Of a stretch of DNA of 64,000 nt, positions 1 through 14,498 are shown in pieces. Each line of letters opens with the position of its first letter. Position 1 is the stretch's first letter. Position numbers and translations under genes: made by a program. A model generated the notes under the pieces. The model did not search any database. It was not told the origin of the DNA and saw only the letters and a program-made list of their open reading frames with translations. Source of the stretch: Carya illinoinensis (taxonomy: Eukaryota; Streptophyta; Magnoliopsida; Fagales; Juglandaceae); the NCBI RefSeq assembly GCF_018687715.1, contig NC_056760.1, positions 38,973,501-39,037,500 on the forward strand, read 5' to 3'.

Positions 1-3000
1 GGGGTATTCGTCACCTCCGTGTATTTTTTACAATCCAAACCATTAGGTTAATTTTCTATAATGAGTATATCATTTCATCAATGCAAGCTGTCTCATAACC
101 CATTACCTCCGTAGTTATCGCCACTATCAAATTTATTATGCGTTACTTTTTTCTGGCATTTATACACTTATGTTTGGTCAGAACAACAATTACTTTAACA
201 TATACATGACTGGGCAAAGTATGCCAGAAAATACAAATGAGTTATTATTGCACTTCAAAATATCCATGCAGAAACCCTTTACCATAGCTTTGTGACACCT
301 TTGCACCAAAACAACAACATATAGTTCAATATTTTGGTTCACCTAATAGATTTATTGGGTAAATATTCTGCTTTTTTGTTAAATGATTCAGACATCATGC
401 ACTAATAACTCATATGTTGCGCTTACATATAAAATCACAGCCAAAGTGAAAAGCTTGTTGGGATTATTTTGTGGAACAAGTTTATTTCGGGGTAGGTGAT
501 GGCTCAATCCCTAGGTTCTGGTTTGATGTTCATTTGATGTAGTCAGCCTGCACAGATCCTGAGGGTGGCCCACATGTCTTCCGGTTGGCTAGTAATCAGT
601 CATGCTTCTATTTTAGAACTTAGAACAAGTTTTTTCCAATGTTAAACTGCATTGGTATCCCTGCGTATGTATCTGAATTGTTTATGACTAGTAAATCGAG
701 GAGGTTCATTCTTTCTATCATATTTTTCCATCTGGTACAATTACTGGGCAGAATGTTCTTAGTAGTGAAATATTAAAATTAGTTCAGATTCATAGGCATT
801 ATCCTAACTCAAGTATATTGGGTGTTTTGAGGTGCATGCTACCTGTTTTTATTTTATTTTAAACTGTCAATTCTTTTTTTCCTTTTTGTAAGAGTTTTGA
901 GTGAGGTTATAGTGGGTGTTTAAAATTTTAATTGTTGACTAATTTCATTCTTAGTATTTATCTTTTGTTCTTTACCAACCATTACGGTACCATCACGCAT
1001 CCAATGCCTCTTCTTGGTTTAAGGTTTTTCCTAAATAGGGTTGCAATATTTGTGGGGTCCAAAAATTTGGTACGTAGTTTCAAGTTTTACAAAGTTCTGC
1101 TTCATAAACACCAATGTCTCATCTATTTCAACAGTTCCTGCTAATTCTATTGTAGTACTCTTAATCTGTATCAGAATGCTTATAATGCATAACTTGAATG
1201 ATTAAGCATGTCCTAACCTTTTGGGTTTGTAGATCTGTCATTTCTAAGTTAAGGGATAGATTGGAAGGGAAATGCCTTTTTATGGTACAAATATTTCAAC
1301 AGCCCTACTCTATACCTTTTATCAACAACATTTTTACAGCCCATTTCCATCAAGCTACTATTTTTTGCAAGTTCATTGTTATAAAATGGAAACCCCAGCA
1401 GGAATAGTTGAAAATGCTATTGTGTTAAACTTCAAACCATACTAGAGAAAAGCTCTTCAAATAGGGCAACATTCATATATCCAAACAGATCTATGTTTAG
1501 AAAAATCCCTTCTTTTATCTGGTTAACTTACCTTGCTAAGCAATGGAAAATGAGTCCTCATCCATACAAAATAGAAGAGGGGCTGAGTGTAACTATGTAC
1601 CTATTCTTTGAAAGTCCTGGTATTCCTCTTGTCACACTGAATCCCAAGTCGAGCCTAAACTAAAGGTTTAGATTTTTGCTTTCAGACACTAACCTCTTCT
1701 CCGTGCTTTTAGACACTACCCTCTTCCTCAGTGCTTCCTTCTTCAGCCAATACTTGGTAAGCCAAAATGTTTTAATTTGACAACCCTCTGGTGCCCACGA
1801 TATGTAATCTTGCTGTCACTTCAACCAAAAAGTATGGCGCGATTTTTGGTTTTTTTTTTTTTTGAGTTTAAATTCCCGCCTGTTTCAACATCTTTATGGG
1901 TTTGGGACTTTGTGCTAGTTTTATTTATTTGTGTCCTTTGTTAATGGGCATCAAGATTAGTCTTGGGCTATTTGGTCATGTTTCTGTTGACTGGCATACC
2001 CATACATGTCCTTATTGCCAGTTTTCCTTTGTAATTAATATAATGATGTAACCTAGCTAGTATGTAGGGGACACATGTATATCATACGTTTAGGAGATGC
2101 ATGCAACATATGCACCAGATTTCCACAACATTGGTCAATCAAATGATAAAGCCAAGCAGGCCAATTGTGGCCCACGTGTCCAGAAATGTTCATTATACAT
2201 GTTATCTCAAAATTCACATTGGTTAGTATTAGAACCCAACTTTTACACAAATTTGGCCTATTGATTTAGACACTATATTTTAATGGTAACAATTGTTTAC
2301 CATTACCCATTATAAATTCGAATATTCCTACGAAATATTCAAAACTCTTATCTTACGTCCTTGTTTACTCATGCCCCATTAATATAGTCTTGCCCTGTTA
2401 CGATTACAAATGGATTGATTACCATATGGTCTCTATGTATACAGTGGAAACAAGATTGCTTACATTGATGATCTCTGTGTATATAGTGGAAATGGGCTAG
2501 TACTTGATGGGTAATTCCCTAAAAACGGATCAATATAAGTTATGTCGGATCCCAAAAGTTAATAACGCTGTTTCATATGATTATGATATACATCCAAGTC
2601 TAGCTTAAACTTCACATATTAAAAACTCCTCGGCATCTTTATCATTTTTGTTAATCAGGCAAGTGTGATTGGCTATAGTACCTCCAACTTTTATGGGATC
2701 TTATGTCCTTAAAAAACCAGTATCATTCTTGCCCATCATTCTGTACAAAGTATACTATATAGCAACACTGCCACTGCATTATTGTTTGTGGATGTAATTA
2801 ATTCATATCTTATTTGCATCACAAGCCAATTTAATTTTCCTCTTCCTCGTACCTGTATTGTTTTATGCATACCCATAACCTCCCTTTCATGCACTTTTAC
2901 TAATGTTCAGCTTAGAATATTCATACTAGCATCTCCAGAAAATTGTTCTTTTTATCAGCCAAATTAAATGTTTCACAGTTCCAATTCAGCCCTATCCAAG

Positions 3001-5015
3001 AAATCATGGCTCTTCATTTACAAGTACCATGAACCAGACTTAAATAAGTATCACTGCTCTGCTTTGGCGTTGGTGGTATATAATTGGCCATCTTCCTCCT
3101 TGCATACTTGATTTTATTTATAAATAGAATGCCGTCCATTAGTGAATACTTGTTAGGCTAAATTCTTAACTAATATATGTTATATGTGTTTAACAATTGT
3201 AACTACAAAATCATTTGAATTAAATTCCTAACTGCAAATCAGTATTTGATTCTGCATACTTACAATAGATATGGGGTTAAGATATTTGACCAAAAATGCA
3301 TATGTTTAAGCATTAATTGCTATATTATGCTGAGATTAATTCCTCAAAGATCATCCTATCCAAACCGTTAGATTTCAGCACATCTTCTTGATGATTATCA
3401 ACTTCCAAATGTCCTTATTGCATTTGTTGTTTATTGCCACTCTTCTTCCAAACTTTTGACTATATATGTAGGATCACTTATATAGATATTTACTTGTGGA
3501 AGAGGAGTGGCATACAAAGTGGACGATCTTCAGCATGCGCATGGCCAATTCAACCTAATCCATTTTCCTTATAGAATATACCATAATCAAGATGAGGAGA
3601 TGTGTTGTTTAAGTGGTATGTTTGGACCATTATGTCTGTTTTTTTGTTAAATGCTTCCAAGAGGTTGAAAGTTCTACTTGCATAAAGAGGCCCTTACAAC
3701 TTGGTCCATAGCTAACTACCATAATCTTGGAAGCCTTACATCTTGGTCCATAGCTAACTACTTAAATCTTGGACGCTGGCTTCCCTTGTGAGCCTATAAA
3801 GTTGAAACCTTAGTCATTTTTTAATCTTTATCAGTTTCAACTGGACAATAAACTAACCGGCTCTTATCGTTGCTTCCTTTACTAAAGGCATGACTAGAGA
3901 AAGTGGGTTGTTGCTAGTTTCTGGACCAAATGCTATATTCAGTGGCTTATGGGGAGCTAGGAGTCTGTTCCCAGTTATTATAGGGTGTTGATTTGTGTCT
4001 ATCATATGTGTATTTGGCTGCTCCCCATAAGCCATTCATGTTCCTGTGGCAATCATAACAATTTGGTGTATACAAGGTGTTTTCCTATTGACATTAGCTA
4101 TGCATTAATCTTTAAATATCTGTATTGTATCACAGTAATTAACACAAGGCAGCAAAATGAATCTAATGCACAGATACCCCAACATATCCTATGGACTATT
4201 GGGGCTAACTACTGGGACTATTGTGGCTATATTAAGGAGAAGAGAAATACATGTATGTTAATTTACCTGTAACACTAATACCAGTTGGTAAATGAGTTAT
4301 GTTAACAGGGATATTTTAGTTGATAGAACATAAGGCACAATCGAAGCTCATGCACACTGCCACTGCACACTACTTAGCCACAACCTTATAATTTCCACAA
4401 TATCATACAAGGAAGCTAAACATTTTTCAGTACATGAAAGCCACTAAAATTAACTACCATAAGAAGCATTGGATTCTATATGAGAATATCGTACGGTATA
4501 AACAGAATGTCAACCATGTCATTCCAAATGCATCACTACATAGTATGCAAATTAGTGTTTCATAGGCATTTAATATATCACAAACATCAGCCTTACATGC
4601 ATATTGTAAACATTTTGAATATGCAAAATGACCTCACATGCTGAACCACCTAGATCATTTGTCTACTGCCTTGCCATATGCATTGTTGACGGGTGGAGAT
4701 GGAATGGCACATAAGGAAGCCTCACGCATTGTCTGCATCGATAATCAATTTACACCAAGTTAGTCCACAATATAATTCATCTCCTAATATACACAGTTGT
4801 TTTTATGGTGAAGTACTTAATATATAACATAATTGAATGTTAAATATGTGAAAAGGTACTGCTTTAATCAAAGTAGACATGTCTGGTCGAGTTCAACTCT
4901 CTGAACTCTTTAACTTACAGAAAGCATTCCAACACTAGAAGTGACCAACCACATTATCATCCATTCTATAGAATAAGATAATAAATACAACTATTAGATT
5001 GTCTCATGATGGAAA
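1..5015. other. AT-rich DNA with no recognisable gene, presumed CACTA interior
   Basis: About 5 kb with only short open frames that match no family I know. The one structural detail seen is a 42-bp direct duplication at 3692-3733 and 3734-3775, containing CTTGGTCCATAGCTAACTAC with a few differences. Because no left CACTA end is visible, this is assigned to the interior of the CACTA element downstream of its transposase. An older host intron or another decayed element cannot be excluded. Confidence 0.35.
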
Positions 5016-8000
5016 TCAAGTGTCACATTCAGTACCATCATTATCCCCATCATCTATGTTCTCAATCCAAAAATCATTGTTAAGAACGTCGTCATTATCC
5101 ATGTCCTCATCATCACTTCCTGAGGATAATTGTCTCTCTGAGATGGTTGACGGATCAACTTGTAATTGCTCTTCCTCGACCCGGGTCAATGGATTGAGAA
5201 ATCCATCATTTTCATTAACAGGACCATAGTTCCTTAGATCAGTGTCACTATCGTCTTCTGCGTCAACAGTGGAGGAATCATCATCATCATCATGGAATTC
5301 TAATGATTTATGCCCAATATTGTAAACATTTCTAGTTGAAATCTTGTGTATAGCATGCCAACTTCCCCCCAAAGTTGGGTCCTTTATGTAAAAACACTTG
5401 CAATGCTTGGCATGTTAGGGCGAAAGGCTCATCTTTATACCATTGCCTCGACGTATTGACACTTGTGAAATGATCCCCAACTTGTATCCCTCTTCTCTTG
5501 TCGCCAATGTCCCACCAATCACATTTGAACAAGAAGCACTTACGCCAACCCATGTAGCGTAATTCTATGACCTTCGTCAACTGTCCGTAGAAGTCAACAG
5601 GGTTTCCTTGATGGTTTCCATGAACAACCACCCCACTATTTTGGGTGAGGGGACGCGTTTCGAGGTTCTTCATGTGAAACCGAATTCCATTCATGATACA
5701 ACCAGCATATGATGCGACCAGTGGATCTGGCCCACATGCTAATGCATATATGTCATCTGTCACCGCGGGAGGATCCATTGCATGCAACTCTGCAATCTAC
5801 ATAGATAAATTTGACAAATGACTTTAGAATTATAGAAATGTGCTGGTTCCATAAAGGGTACGAAGCATTTGTCAAGAAGGGAACTCTTACGCGTGCTCTG
5901 AACCACGCTGGGAATTGACTTTGGTGCTTATGCTCGAAGTTACTCAAGCCCTCTTCCTTCATCTTGTTATAATGGTCACTACGAAAACCAGATTCGACAA
6001 TAAGTTATCAACTTACAATAAAAGAAAATTCAAAACATATTGGGTAACGAGGGTGCACTTACTCTATATAGTGTTCAATTTCTGGGCAATTATTAAGCAC
6101 GTACCACTCAGCCTTGGCCAACAGTGATTCAGGTAATTTTGATATTTTTGCTGCACCTAATGGGCTCACCTTTTGGGAGAAAACAGATAAACTTGGTGCT
6201 TGGGAGTATAAACTAACATCAATGTTCCTTTCCTCTCGGTTATGTCTAGTCTCGATATCATTAAGGTACATAGAGCAAAATGTTAGGCACTCGACGTGAA
6301 CATATGCTTCAGCAATTGAACCTTCTGGACGGGCTCTATTGCAGACGTATCACTTGAACTTACCCATATATCTCTCAAAAGGGTACATCCACCTGTACTG
6401 AACAGGTCCTGCTAGCAATGCCTCGTCTGGTAGATGAATAGTAAGGTGCACCATGATATTGAAAAATGTAGGTGGGAATATCATTTCCAGTTTGAAGAGA
6501 ATGATGGGGATATTTTTTTGAAGCCGTTCCAACACTGTTTTATCTAGTGTTCGCGAACATAATTCTTTCAAAAACAAGCACAACTCTATTAGGGCTTGAG
6601 GCACATCGAGTCGTAGGAACCCACCAATAACAACCGGCAACAAGTATTGCATAAAGATATGACAATCATGGCTCTTCATTCCCATGATTTTCCCGTTAGT
6701 AACATTCACACACCGAGCAATATTTGAGGCAAAACCATCAGGGAATTTTACGTCTACCAACCGTGCACAAAAATTCCTTCGCTCAGTTGCATTTAACATG
6801 TAACATGCAAGGTGCATAGAAGTACGATCACCATCATGCTGTAGATGTAATTCTTTCCTTAGTCCAAGATCTTCCAAATCCCTACGCGCATTGGCAGTGT
6901 CCTTACTTTTGCCATCAATATCCATCAAAGTTCCCAACACGTTATCACAAATGTTTTTCTCAATGTGCATGACGTCCAAGTTATGTGTTAATCCCAAGTC
7001 TAACCAATAAGGAAGCTCAAAGAAGATACTTCTTTTTGTCCAATTAAGTTCATTGGGCATACGCTTCCTCTTCTTTGAAGTTGATTTACCAAACTGCACA
7101 TTTGAGACCTCATTTAATTGTTCCAATAAAGCCTGTCCTAGGTTGGATATGGTTTTCCTCCTTACCATTAAAAGCATTTTTTTTCCATCTCCAACTGTGA
7201 TCTACATCCAACCAACGACGATGGCCCATATAACAGTGTTTTCGGCCATGCACCAACCACAATGAATCTGTTTCTGCATTACAAGTAGGGCAGGCCATCT
7301 TACCCTTTGTGCTCTAGCCGGAAAGATTAGCACATGCAGGAAAGGCATTAATAGTCTAGAGAATTGCAGCCCTCAATACAAACACTTCTCTTTTGTATGC
7401 ATCATACGTACGAACTCCCTCTTCCCATAATTCTATCAACTCATCTATTAGTGGATGCATGAACACATCAATATCATTTCCCGGTGCCTCTGGTCCAGGG
7501 ATTAACAACGACAGCATCAAGTACGGATCCTTCATGCATAACCAAGGAGGCAAGTTGTAAGGAACAAGTAGCACTGGCCAAATACTGTATGGCCTGCTCA
7601 TGTTATTGAATGGGTTGAACCCATCACTCCCTAAGCCAAGTTTGACACTACGAGGATCTTCAGCAAATGAGGCATGCGTCCTATCAAAGTCTTTCCATAC
7701 CTGTGAATCTGCCGGATGTCTCATGTGGGTGGAATCATCAACACGCTCTGTTTTATGCCATCTCATGACTTGGGCAGTCTTCTTTGACACAAACAACCTT
7801 TGCAACTGCGGCTTCAAAGGAAAATATCGGAGGACTTTTTTGGGTATCCTATTTTGGTTAGTTGTGCTTGAGGCCCACCTAGATTCATTACATTTAGGGC
7901 ACTAATCCTTCTCAGCATTATCTTTCCAAAATAAGGCACAATCATTTGGACATACATGTATCTTTTTGTAACTAAAGCCCAACCTACGTTGTAATTGGCG

Positions 8001-8625
8001 AGCCTCGTTATATGAGGCAGGGAAATGTGCTTGAGGAAATGCTGCTTGCAAAAGCTTGATAACCATGTCAAATGGCTTCACAGTCCAACCACCAGCAGTC
8101 TTTATATGAAGCAACTTGACTATGAATGATAGCTTTGAGAACTTAGAACAATTGGATAGAGTGGCTTTTTGGCGTCATCTAGCAACTCATCGAAGTTAGG
8201 GTGTATTGGAGTATGAGAGGTGTGTCCTTGGGAAACTCAGTCTGAATTAGCTTCTGGACTAGAGGAATTCATGTCCATGAAGGATCCAACACGGATGTCA
8301 TCTAACATCTCGTCCACATCATCAATGAGTCATTGTAGGGATAGTCATCACTACACTCTTCATCCAACAATGTGTTGTATTGCACAGTTTCCTCCTCGCC
8401 ATGGAATATCCATTCTGTATAAGATGTATCTGTCCCGATGAGGAACAAATGATCCTCAACCATAGCAATAGGATGGAAAGATCGATTTCGGCATCTCCTA
8501 CATGGACACCTAATTCAGTCTCTCCCCGGTGCATGGGCCTTTGCCATATCTATGAATGTTTTAATGCCTTCAGCATATTCATTGGAACACATCCTATCTT
8601 CGATATGCATCCAAGCCCTATCCAT
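5016..8625 (-). pseudogene. TNP2-type CACTA transposase, decayed
   Basis: Would encode the transposase that cuts and pastes CACTA elements. Reading leftwards: a start with the typical N-terminus MDRAWMHIEDRMCSNEY at 8625; a CPCRRC zinc-binding motif near 8500; a region ending KKIHVCPNDCALFWKD near 7920; the TNP2 core (7298-7817, then 6350-7177) with SDGFNPF, LDVMHIEKNICDNVLGTL and MKSHDCHIFMQYLLP; a DUF4218-like part with YVHVECLTFCSMYLNDIETR (6059-6330); a DUF4216 part (5332-5787) with GVVVHGNHQGNPVDFYGQL; and an acidic Asp/Glu-rich tail ending near 5016. Gaps near 5790-5890 and 5965-6060 look like introns. Lesions: an in-frame TGA just before the CPC motif, a one-base frameshift near 8137, and frame changes around 7820-7900 and 7300. 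It is therefore probably not autonomous. Confidence 0.85.
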
Positions 8626-11600
8626 CTGGTAACGACACAGGAAATTGTACAAGTTAAGAAGGAGAAGTGGCGAATTCTTGGTAGACTATTCAAAGTAGGA
8701 ATGATTATAATGGTTTGGGGGAGGGAAATAAATGTCATCTGTCAAAGACTGCTATGATTTGGACACTTATTGTTCATCTCATGAAAGCCTCATATATTTA
8801 AGTCGATGAGGTCCAATTCAACTAGAAAGCTTTTGTGAGGATGCTGTAGCCATGGAGCTTAAACAATAAAATGAGGACTTTGAATGTAGCACTTAGGTCC
8901 ATTGTGTGGTCTGAATTTGGTGTAATGGCAAGTTCTTATATGGAACCAATGACAAAACCTAAATTCGTCCTTTAGCTAGGGACAGCTAGCACACAGACTG
9001 TCAACCTTACAATTCATTTAATTGCGAGAGTTCAAAAAAAAATATTAACTGACATACACTCAAATTTCTGGTATTTAACATATGGTGAAAGGTTTATTGC
9101 TTCCATTAATTCCTCAAGGCTTGGCCCAGCAAAATTATTGTGAAAGCAAAGGTACTGCTTTTTCTGGCTTTTTTTGTATACATTGATGATGTCATCTATG
9201 TTATGACGGAAAATATGAGGGACAACACTTCCATAAGGTATTTCATTTTGAACAACTTTATGTATGAATAACTTGAATTAGAGTGTACTGGTAATCAATT
9301 GTTGTTGTAAGGGAGAGTAGCTATTTGATTTAATTAGATTTCATATCGGTTGATCTCTTTCTTGTATCGTCTTATTGTCTAAGTATCAAATACAATGCTC
9401 CAATTCACACATGGTTAGTGTAATTGTTACAATGAAAAAAAAAAATTTAAAAACATCATTAATGCAAAATAATAACATTACGTGAACATTATTTTGACTA
9501 ATCCAAAGTGGGGTGATGGATAGGGAGGTATTAAAATAATATTAAAAACATGTACTATCTAAAAGATTCTGGAGATGGCTTTGATTATATCACAGTAATT
9601 AGTATGATATCATGTACTGTACCATAGCATAGTGACAAAATAAGAGTTTTACACAATTCCAAAAAAGTATGGACGGGGTAAGACTCTTCCAACAGTCACA
9701 GTTTTTATGCATTTTATAATTGAAGTAATTGTTTTGAGGTTTTAGTTGATTTCCATCTTGAAGTTATGTCTCACTTATCTTAAGATTTTTAGAAAATGCT
9801 AATTTATTTCACACTCACTATTGATATCTTTTTGTCGAATTTTTAAGTTTTATAATGTGTGCAAAAACTTACTACTTTTATATGATGTTGAATGCTTAAA
9901 ATTAAGTTGAGGGATATGTAGAGCGGGTTGTCTTCCCTTGTCAAGCCTAAAGAATTGGTGTAACATTTTTGCTCACCTTTAATAGGAAATATTCTTTACA
10001 ACCAAAAGGGTAGTATAGCTATCATCAACTAAAAAAACCATTCAACCTATAGAGTAAACACAATGCAAAGCGAGAATATATATATATATATATATATGCA
10101 GAGCTTCAAATTGGCTATAGTGCTGGTCTATGTCACTAGAATGTGAGGGTTAGGTGGTATTTGTAGCTTGTAAAGTATGTGATACAAATACTAGTCCTAT
10201 CCATAGCAGTTATTTCATGTTTATTTTAGCCAAAATTCTATGTAATCTTTTTCGATACTGCTACACAGCTTTCTGAAAGCTGGCCGCATCTAAAAATCTG
10301 AGTATCTTGTGTGGTTGTATCAGGTTTATTCTAATTAAATGTAAGCACTTCATTTCAGCAATAAAATAACAATTTGGTACGATAAATTAGTATCAGAGCA
10401 CGTGGAGAAATAACTTATGAGGGATGGCTACCCCCATAAGGGAAAAAAAGAACTACATCTCTAAAAAATTGATTCAAACATCGTCCATCAAAAATAATGA
10501 GTACTGATGAATTTGGTAACATTGTTATGGGCCTAAGAGACATCAATACTTCTAAGATGAAGATATAATAGCAAAACCAATAATTTACATACTAGCAAGA
10601 CTAGAAAAGTTAATTTATATACGAGCACTAGTTATCTGAATTTGGTAAAATAGTAATGGACCTAAAATTATCTGAATTAAGCTTTCTGAAAAGAATTAGC
10701 CCTTGTTGGGATTATGCTTAATCGTAAATAAATCACACTGAAAGGTTCTTATAATACTTTTCTTAACTCAACTTAGATGGTACAAATATCATCTCCTCTG
10801 CAAAAGTTAAAAACTAATTTAAACTCTAAGGAGCTCAGAACAAAACTGAGTGTAGAAATAGTAATGACCAAGGTAGGGACTTATTTGCATAACTAAAACA
10901 GAATAGTAGAGGCTGATTCAGTGAAAAGAGCTTAAATAAGGGTAGAGGAAAATCTATTAAAATGAATGTAAAATGTCACCATTTTGACAAATTTGACAAC
11001 TATTAGATTGAGTACATGTTTGGGATTGGGGTAGATAATATTCGAGTATCTTAAGGCTAAATACCTCTCTAGTAATAAGCCATACTAGAGAAATATTTTT
11101 TTAATAACCTTGACAGAATCCCAAACAGGCATCTAGTGTCCAAAGTTGATAAATAAGGAGGAAAGTGCCAGGAACTTAAGTTGTAATCAAAGTCACTAGT
11201 GAAGGAGAAGAAACTTATGATAGTATAAATTAAGCTACACTCCAACTAAAGGTTGTGAACAATCACTTTCCTATCATATCCATAAATATGCATGAATATG
11301 CTATATGCATATTACAAGGGTTACACAACCTATTAGTCAATTAATGGTAGTTTATAATTTTGATGGGTAATGACATGCATGGGGTGTTCATGCTAGCATA
11401 TTAGGAATACGACTAATGTAGAAAATATACTATTGAATACCTAGGGTAATTGGATACTTTGGAATCTCTTAGCTATATGTGGTGAACGTGAACCATTAGG
11501 ATTGACAAAGGTCTATAGTTTTGACCAAAGCTAATGGACTTTAGGTTCTTTAGGCCAGAACAATAACACCTCAAAAAAACTGAGATGTCATCTTCAGATA

Positions 11601-13881
11601 TCAAGATGCAAGCACTTGCTAGTTATGGTATGTACATTACAAACATATTCGTGGGGGAGGTATGTTAATCGCCAATGTGTGTAGTGTCAACTTTGTGTAC
11701 TCATAAAAAAAGAAATTCTTCAAAATTTAAAATACTTTGTGAACACAATATCATTGGGAAGAGGGGAAGAGTAATCTGACCTATATCAACCGAATATAGG
11801 TCACTTGTGATTTTATAGATTTAGCACTTTAGAGCCCTTCTTGTGTCCCTACAAAATAACTGGTGTTCATTAGTTTTTCAGCAGAAATCCTTATATTTAA
11901 GAAGAATACAAGGTTATTTTCCGAAGCAAAACAAGGAGGTGGTACTTCCATTCAACCAATGGAAGTCACAAACATCATCATTTCCAAACCAGTTTTGGTA
12001 GTAATAAACATGTCTTACAAGATACTTTAATCAATAAACAGAAGAATGAATGGGAAGGACAAACATGTAAATATTTATTAAAAACACTCAAGAACGTGTG
12101 GCTCAAATAACAGTAGGAAGTGAAGTTTTGGATGTTTCTTGAGTTAAATTAGCAGCCAATATTATGTGAATGGTAGATATACGAGTGACAAACAGACATG
12201 ATTCACACATCCTTGCAAAGGGTACTTGATTCATATCCAAATTATTGTACAAGTTTGTGGGTATGCAGTTGCAAGCATTTCTAAGATACAGCCAAATGTG
12301 CTTTCTTCACATATCATACAAGTGATACTATTAATGATAGGTAAATATCATACAAGAACCCTTAATCATTATTAACTTACATAAAAAAAGGTAAAGAAGA
12401 ACCGGCTCAATCATGAAGTTTCATTTTGCATAAGTATACATGGTAGATTAAATTTGTATCATGAAAAAACCAAAAGGGTAATGGCCATGATATTTTTCAG
12501 GAAGGATTGTTACATGCATGGCTGATTTTCATGTAGGAGATTCATCATGATCATGCTATGATGATGAGCTATGTTTGGCACTACATTGCAGGTAAGAACT
12601 AGGTGGTAAGGGTGCTGATCAAGGGGTACCAGGTCTGCAGAATGTCACATGAAAGCAAGTAACACGGCAAATTAGTTGAGAAACATGGTGTGTAGGAGTA
12701 TGGTAAAGTAGCTATCAAAGTAACAAAATTCCCCAAACAACAGAAATATTTCCAACTGAAAAGGATTACAAGATTCACAAGTAACCTAATGATACCAACT
12801 GTGCAAAACTTGAACTACCCACATCATTGCTCAAGCAAGGGGAAAATAATGAGTATTCCCACAAGTATGCTATGGTCATATAAAACTTAGGACATTGGTG
12901 AGTTTTCCAATTATTGTAGAGTACATGATGATGTCCATCATTAGATATACATGATTGTGATTCATAGCAATTAAATAAATGCATGCGGTATTCAAAGATT
13001 ATATAATGCACATAAGGAAGGTTGTTATTACTCTTGAGTCTGATGGTTTTTGTATGATACATGAGAAAAACCTCTATTATAAGGGGTATGGAGAGTTGTT
13101 GATGTAGACCATACAAGTTTCTACAATTGCATCTTAACCTTGAGATTTCACAGTTGTAGCATTGGTCTGGCAATTCAAAATGACAACAGATTACTTTCTT
13201 GATAATCTTTTAGGCTTGTAGTTATAATTATAAGGAAGATTCTACCAACTACATACAAGACCTGTGCCTATCTACTAAATAACTAAAGGATTTTGTAATA
13301 CGTTCTTTTGCAATACATTACAAAAAATTGTATTTGTAAACATGTATGTAAAGGTTTGAAACCAAAAGTACAAATAGGTATAAACAAGTTTGAAACCCTG
13401 CTCTTTTCAGATTTGGAAAATAGGTAAGCAAACTCCATACATGATCATGGGAAGATGGAAAAATTAGAATCGTCCAATGTGTGTGGGATAATGGAACAAT
13501 GATGCTGATTTTTAGCACTAACAGGGCAGATCTCCCTGCCCTGAGATATATAATCATGTAATTCCAGGTGTAAAACAGTCATGAGCCTGATTCACATACC
13601 AAATAGCTTAAAGAGATAAACAAGATCATCAGATAATTACTACTTGACCTGCGTGATGCGACAAAACCAACTTCCCAAATAATTAAAGAAGTTGCCCCAT
13701 GGAATTTCACAATGCAAGAAAAAGCTAAAATTATAGTACTAGCCCTCAGGAACCAGAGATACACACGCATAGAAATCTCTTCCAATAGGTAGAGAGAATT
13801 ACCAGGGGGGAGAGAGAGAGATAGAAATTTGAGAAAAGAAATTAACATTCGGAAAAAGATGTAAGAGAGAGATTAACCTTT
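8626..13881. other. Unassigned AT-rich interior of the CACTA element
   Basis: About 5.2 kb between the transposase start and the subterminal region. No open frame here resembles a known protein. A TA-dinucleotide microsatellite lies at 10076-10097. In En/Spm-type elements this position would hold the leader, introns or a second (TNPA-like) gene, but I cannot recognise one. Later insertions that have lost their ends may also be present. Confidence 0.4.
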
Positions 13882-14215
13882 ATTCGAGAATCCACGAAAA
13901 GAACAGCGTCGGCATGAGTGGCGGCAACTGGCTACAGTGAGGTTCCACGGGGCGGAGAAATGAGAAACCACCACCGGAGTTTTCCTGAGAATATGCGGTG
14001 TTGAAGGGCACAATATGGGCTACGGATCTCTCGACCGCAGATTTAAGAGAGAGATTTGCTGTATTCGAGAAATACAGCAAACTAAAGAGCCTGGCAGTTC
14101 GTGGCCACAATTGGCGATAGTGAGGTTCTACGGGGCCGTTTTCTAGAGAAATTTCGACTGGATTTTTCCTCAGATTATGCGGGGTTGAAGGGCATGATTT
14201 GGTCGTTAGGGATCT
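13882..14215. repeat. Two-copy direct repeat of about 180 bp, near the CACTA end
   Basis: Two diverged copies, roughly 13882-14030 and 14062-14215, share TTCGAGAA, GTGGC...GGC, CAGTGAGGTTC / TAGTGAGGTTC, ACGGGGC, ATATGCGG / TTATGCGG and GTTGAAGGGCA in the same order. The block is much richer in GC than its surroundings and lies 280-620 bp inside the CACTA terminus, where promoter, leader and transposase-binding repeats are expected. It may be the duplicated leader of the transposase transcription unit. Confidence 0.5.
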
Positions 14216-14483
14216 ATCAGGTTATGTTTTGAAGGCAAAACGATGTGGTGGAATGTTTTACTATTACCGGGAAATATTAACATATATTAGAGGTAAAAAC
14301 CACAAATTTATTAACACGAATACTATCTCCTTGCTTTAATAGGTCTTTGGCCATGACTTTTCATCCGTCGCTCGTTTTTTGGTGATAAACGTCAATACCT
14401 ATTGCGACGGAAGGGATTTGTCCTAACAGCTAGTATTTCCCACTAGCATTAGTCACGGGATAAAAAAATCGTGTGAAAAAACT

Positions 14484-14498
14484 GCTTTTCTTGTAGTG
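14484..14498. repeat. Right terminal inverted repeat of the CACTA element
   Basis: GCTTTTCTTGTAGTG reads CACTACAAGAAAAGC on the other strand, the canonical terminus of plant CACTA elements. Subterminal inverted CCGTCGC (14365-14371) and GCGACGG (14404-14410) motifs lie just inside, as is usual for TNPA-type binding repeats. Lectin coding sequence begins immediately outside, so the end is well fixed. Confidence 0.85.

Larger units (their letters stand above)
1..14498 (-). mobile_element. Large CACTA (En/Spm) DNA transposon, right part; left end outside window
   Basis: A CACTA-type terminus ends at 14498: read on the minus strand the sequence starts CACTACAAGAAAAGC, the standard plant En/Spm end. 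A decayed TNP2-type transposase on the minus strand (5016-8625) fits a 5' end at 14498. Directly right of 14498 the sequence is lectin receptor kinase coding sequence, matching paralogue B at 33289 onward, so the element sits inside LecRK copy A. The three bases after the terminus (CTT) would be half of the target duplication. No matching left terminus, and no continuation of the kinase, occurs to the left, so the element should run past position 1 and exceed 14.4 kb. That the transposase and the terminus belong to one element is inference from orientation and continuity. Confidence 0.6.

Noticed and set aside
488..545. Possible LINE C-terminal motif (VGDGSIPRFWFD-like reading)
   Set aside because: Only a dozen residues, flanked by stops, with no further LINE domain nearby.
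5977..5990. CACTACGAAAACC as a left CACTA terminus
   Set aside because: It lies within the transposase gene itself, is not preceded by the expected CTT, and no lectin or kinase sequence lies to its left.
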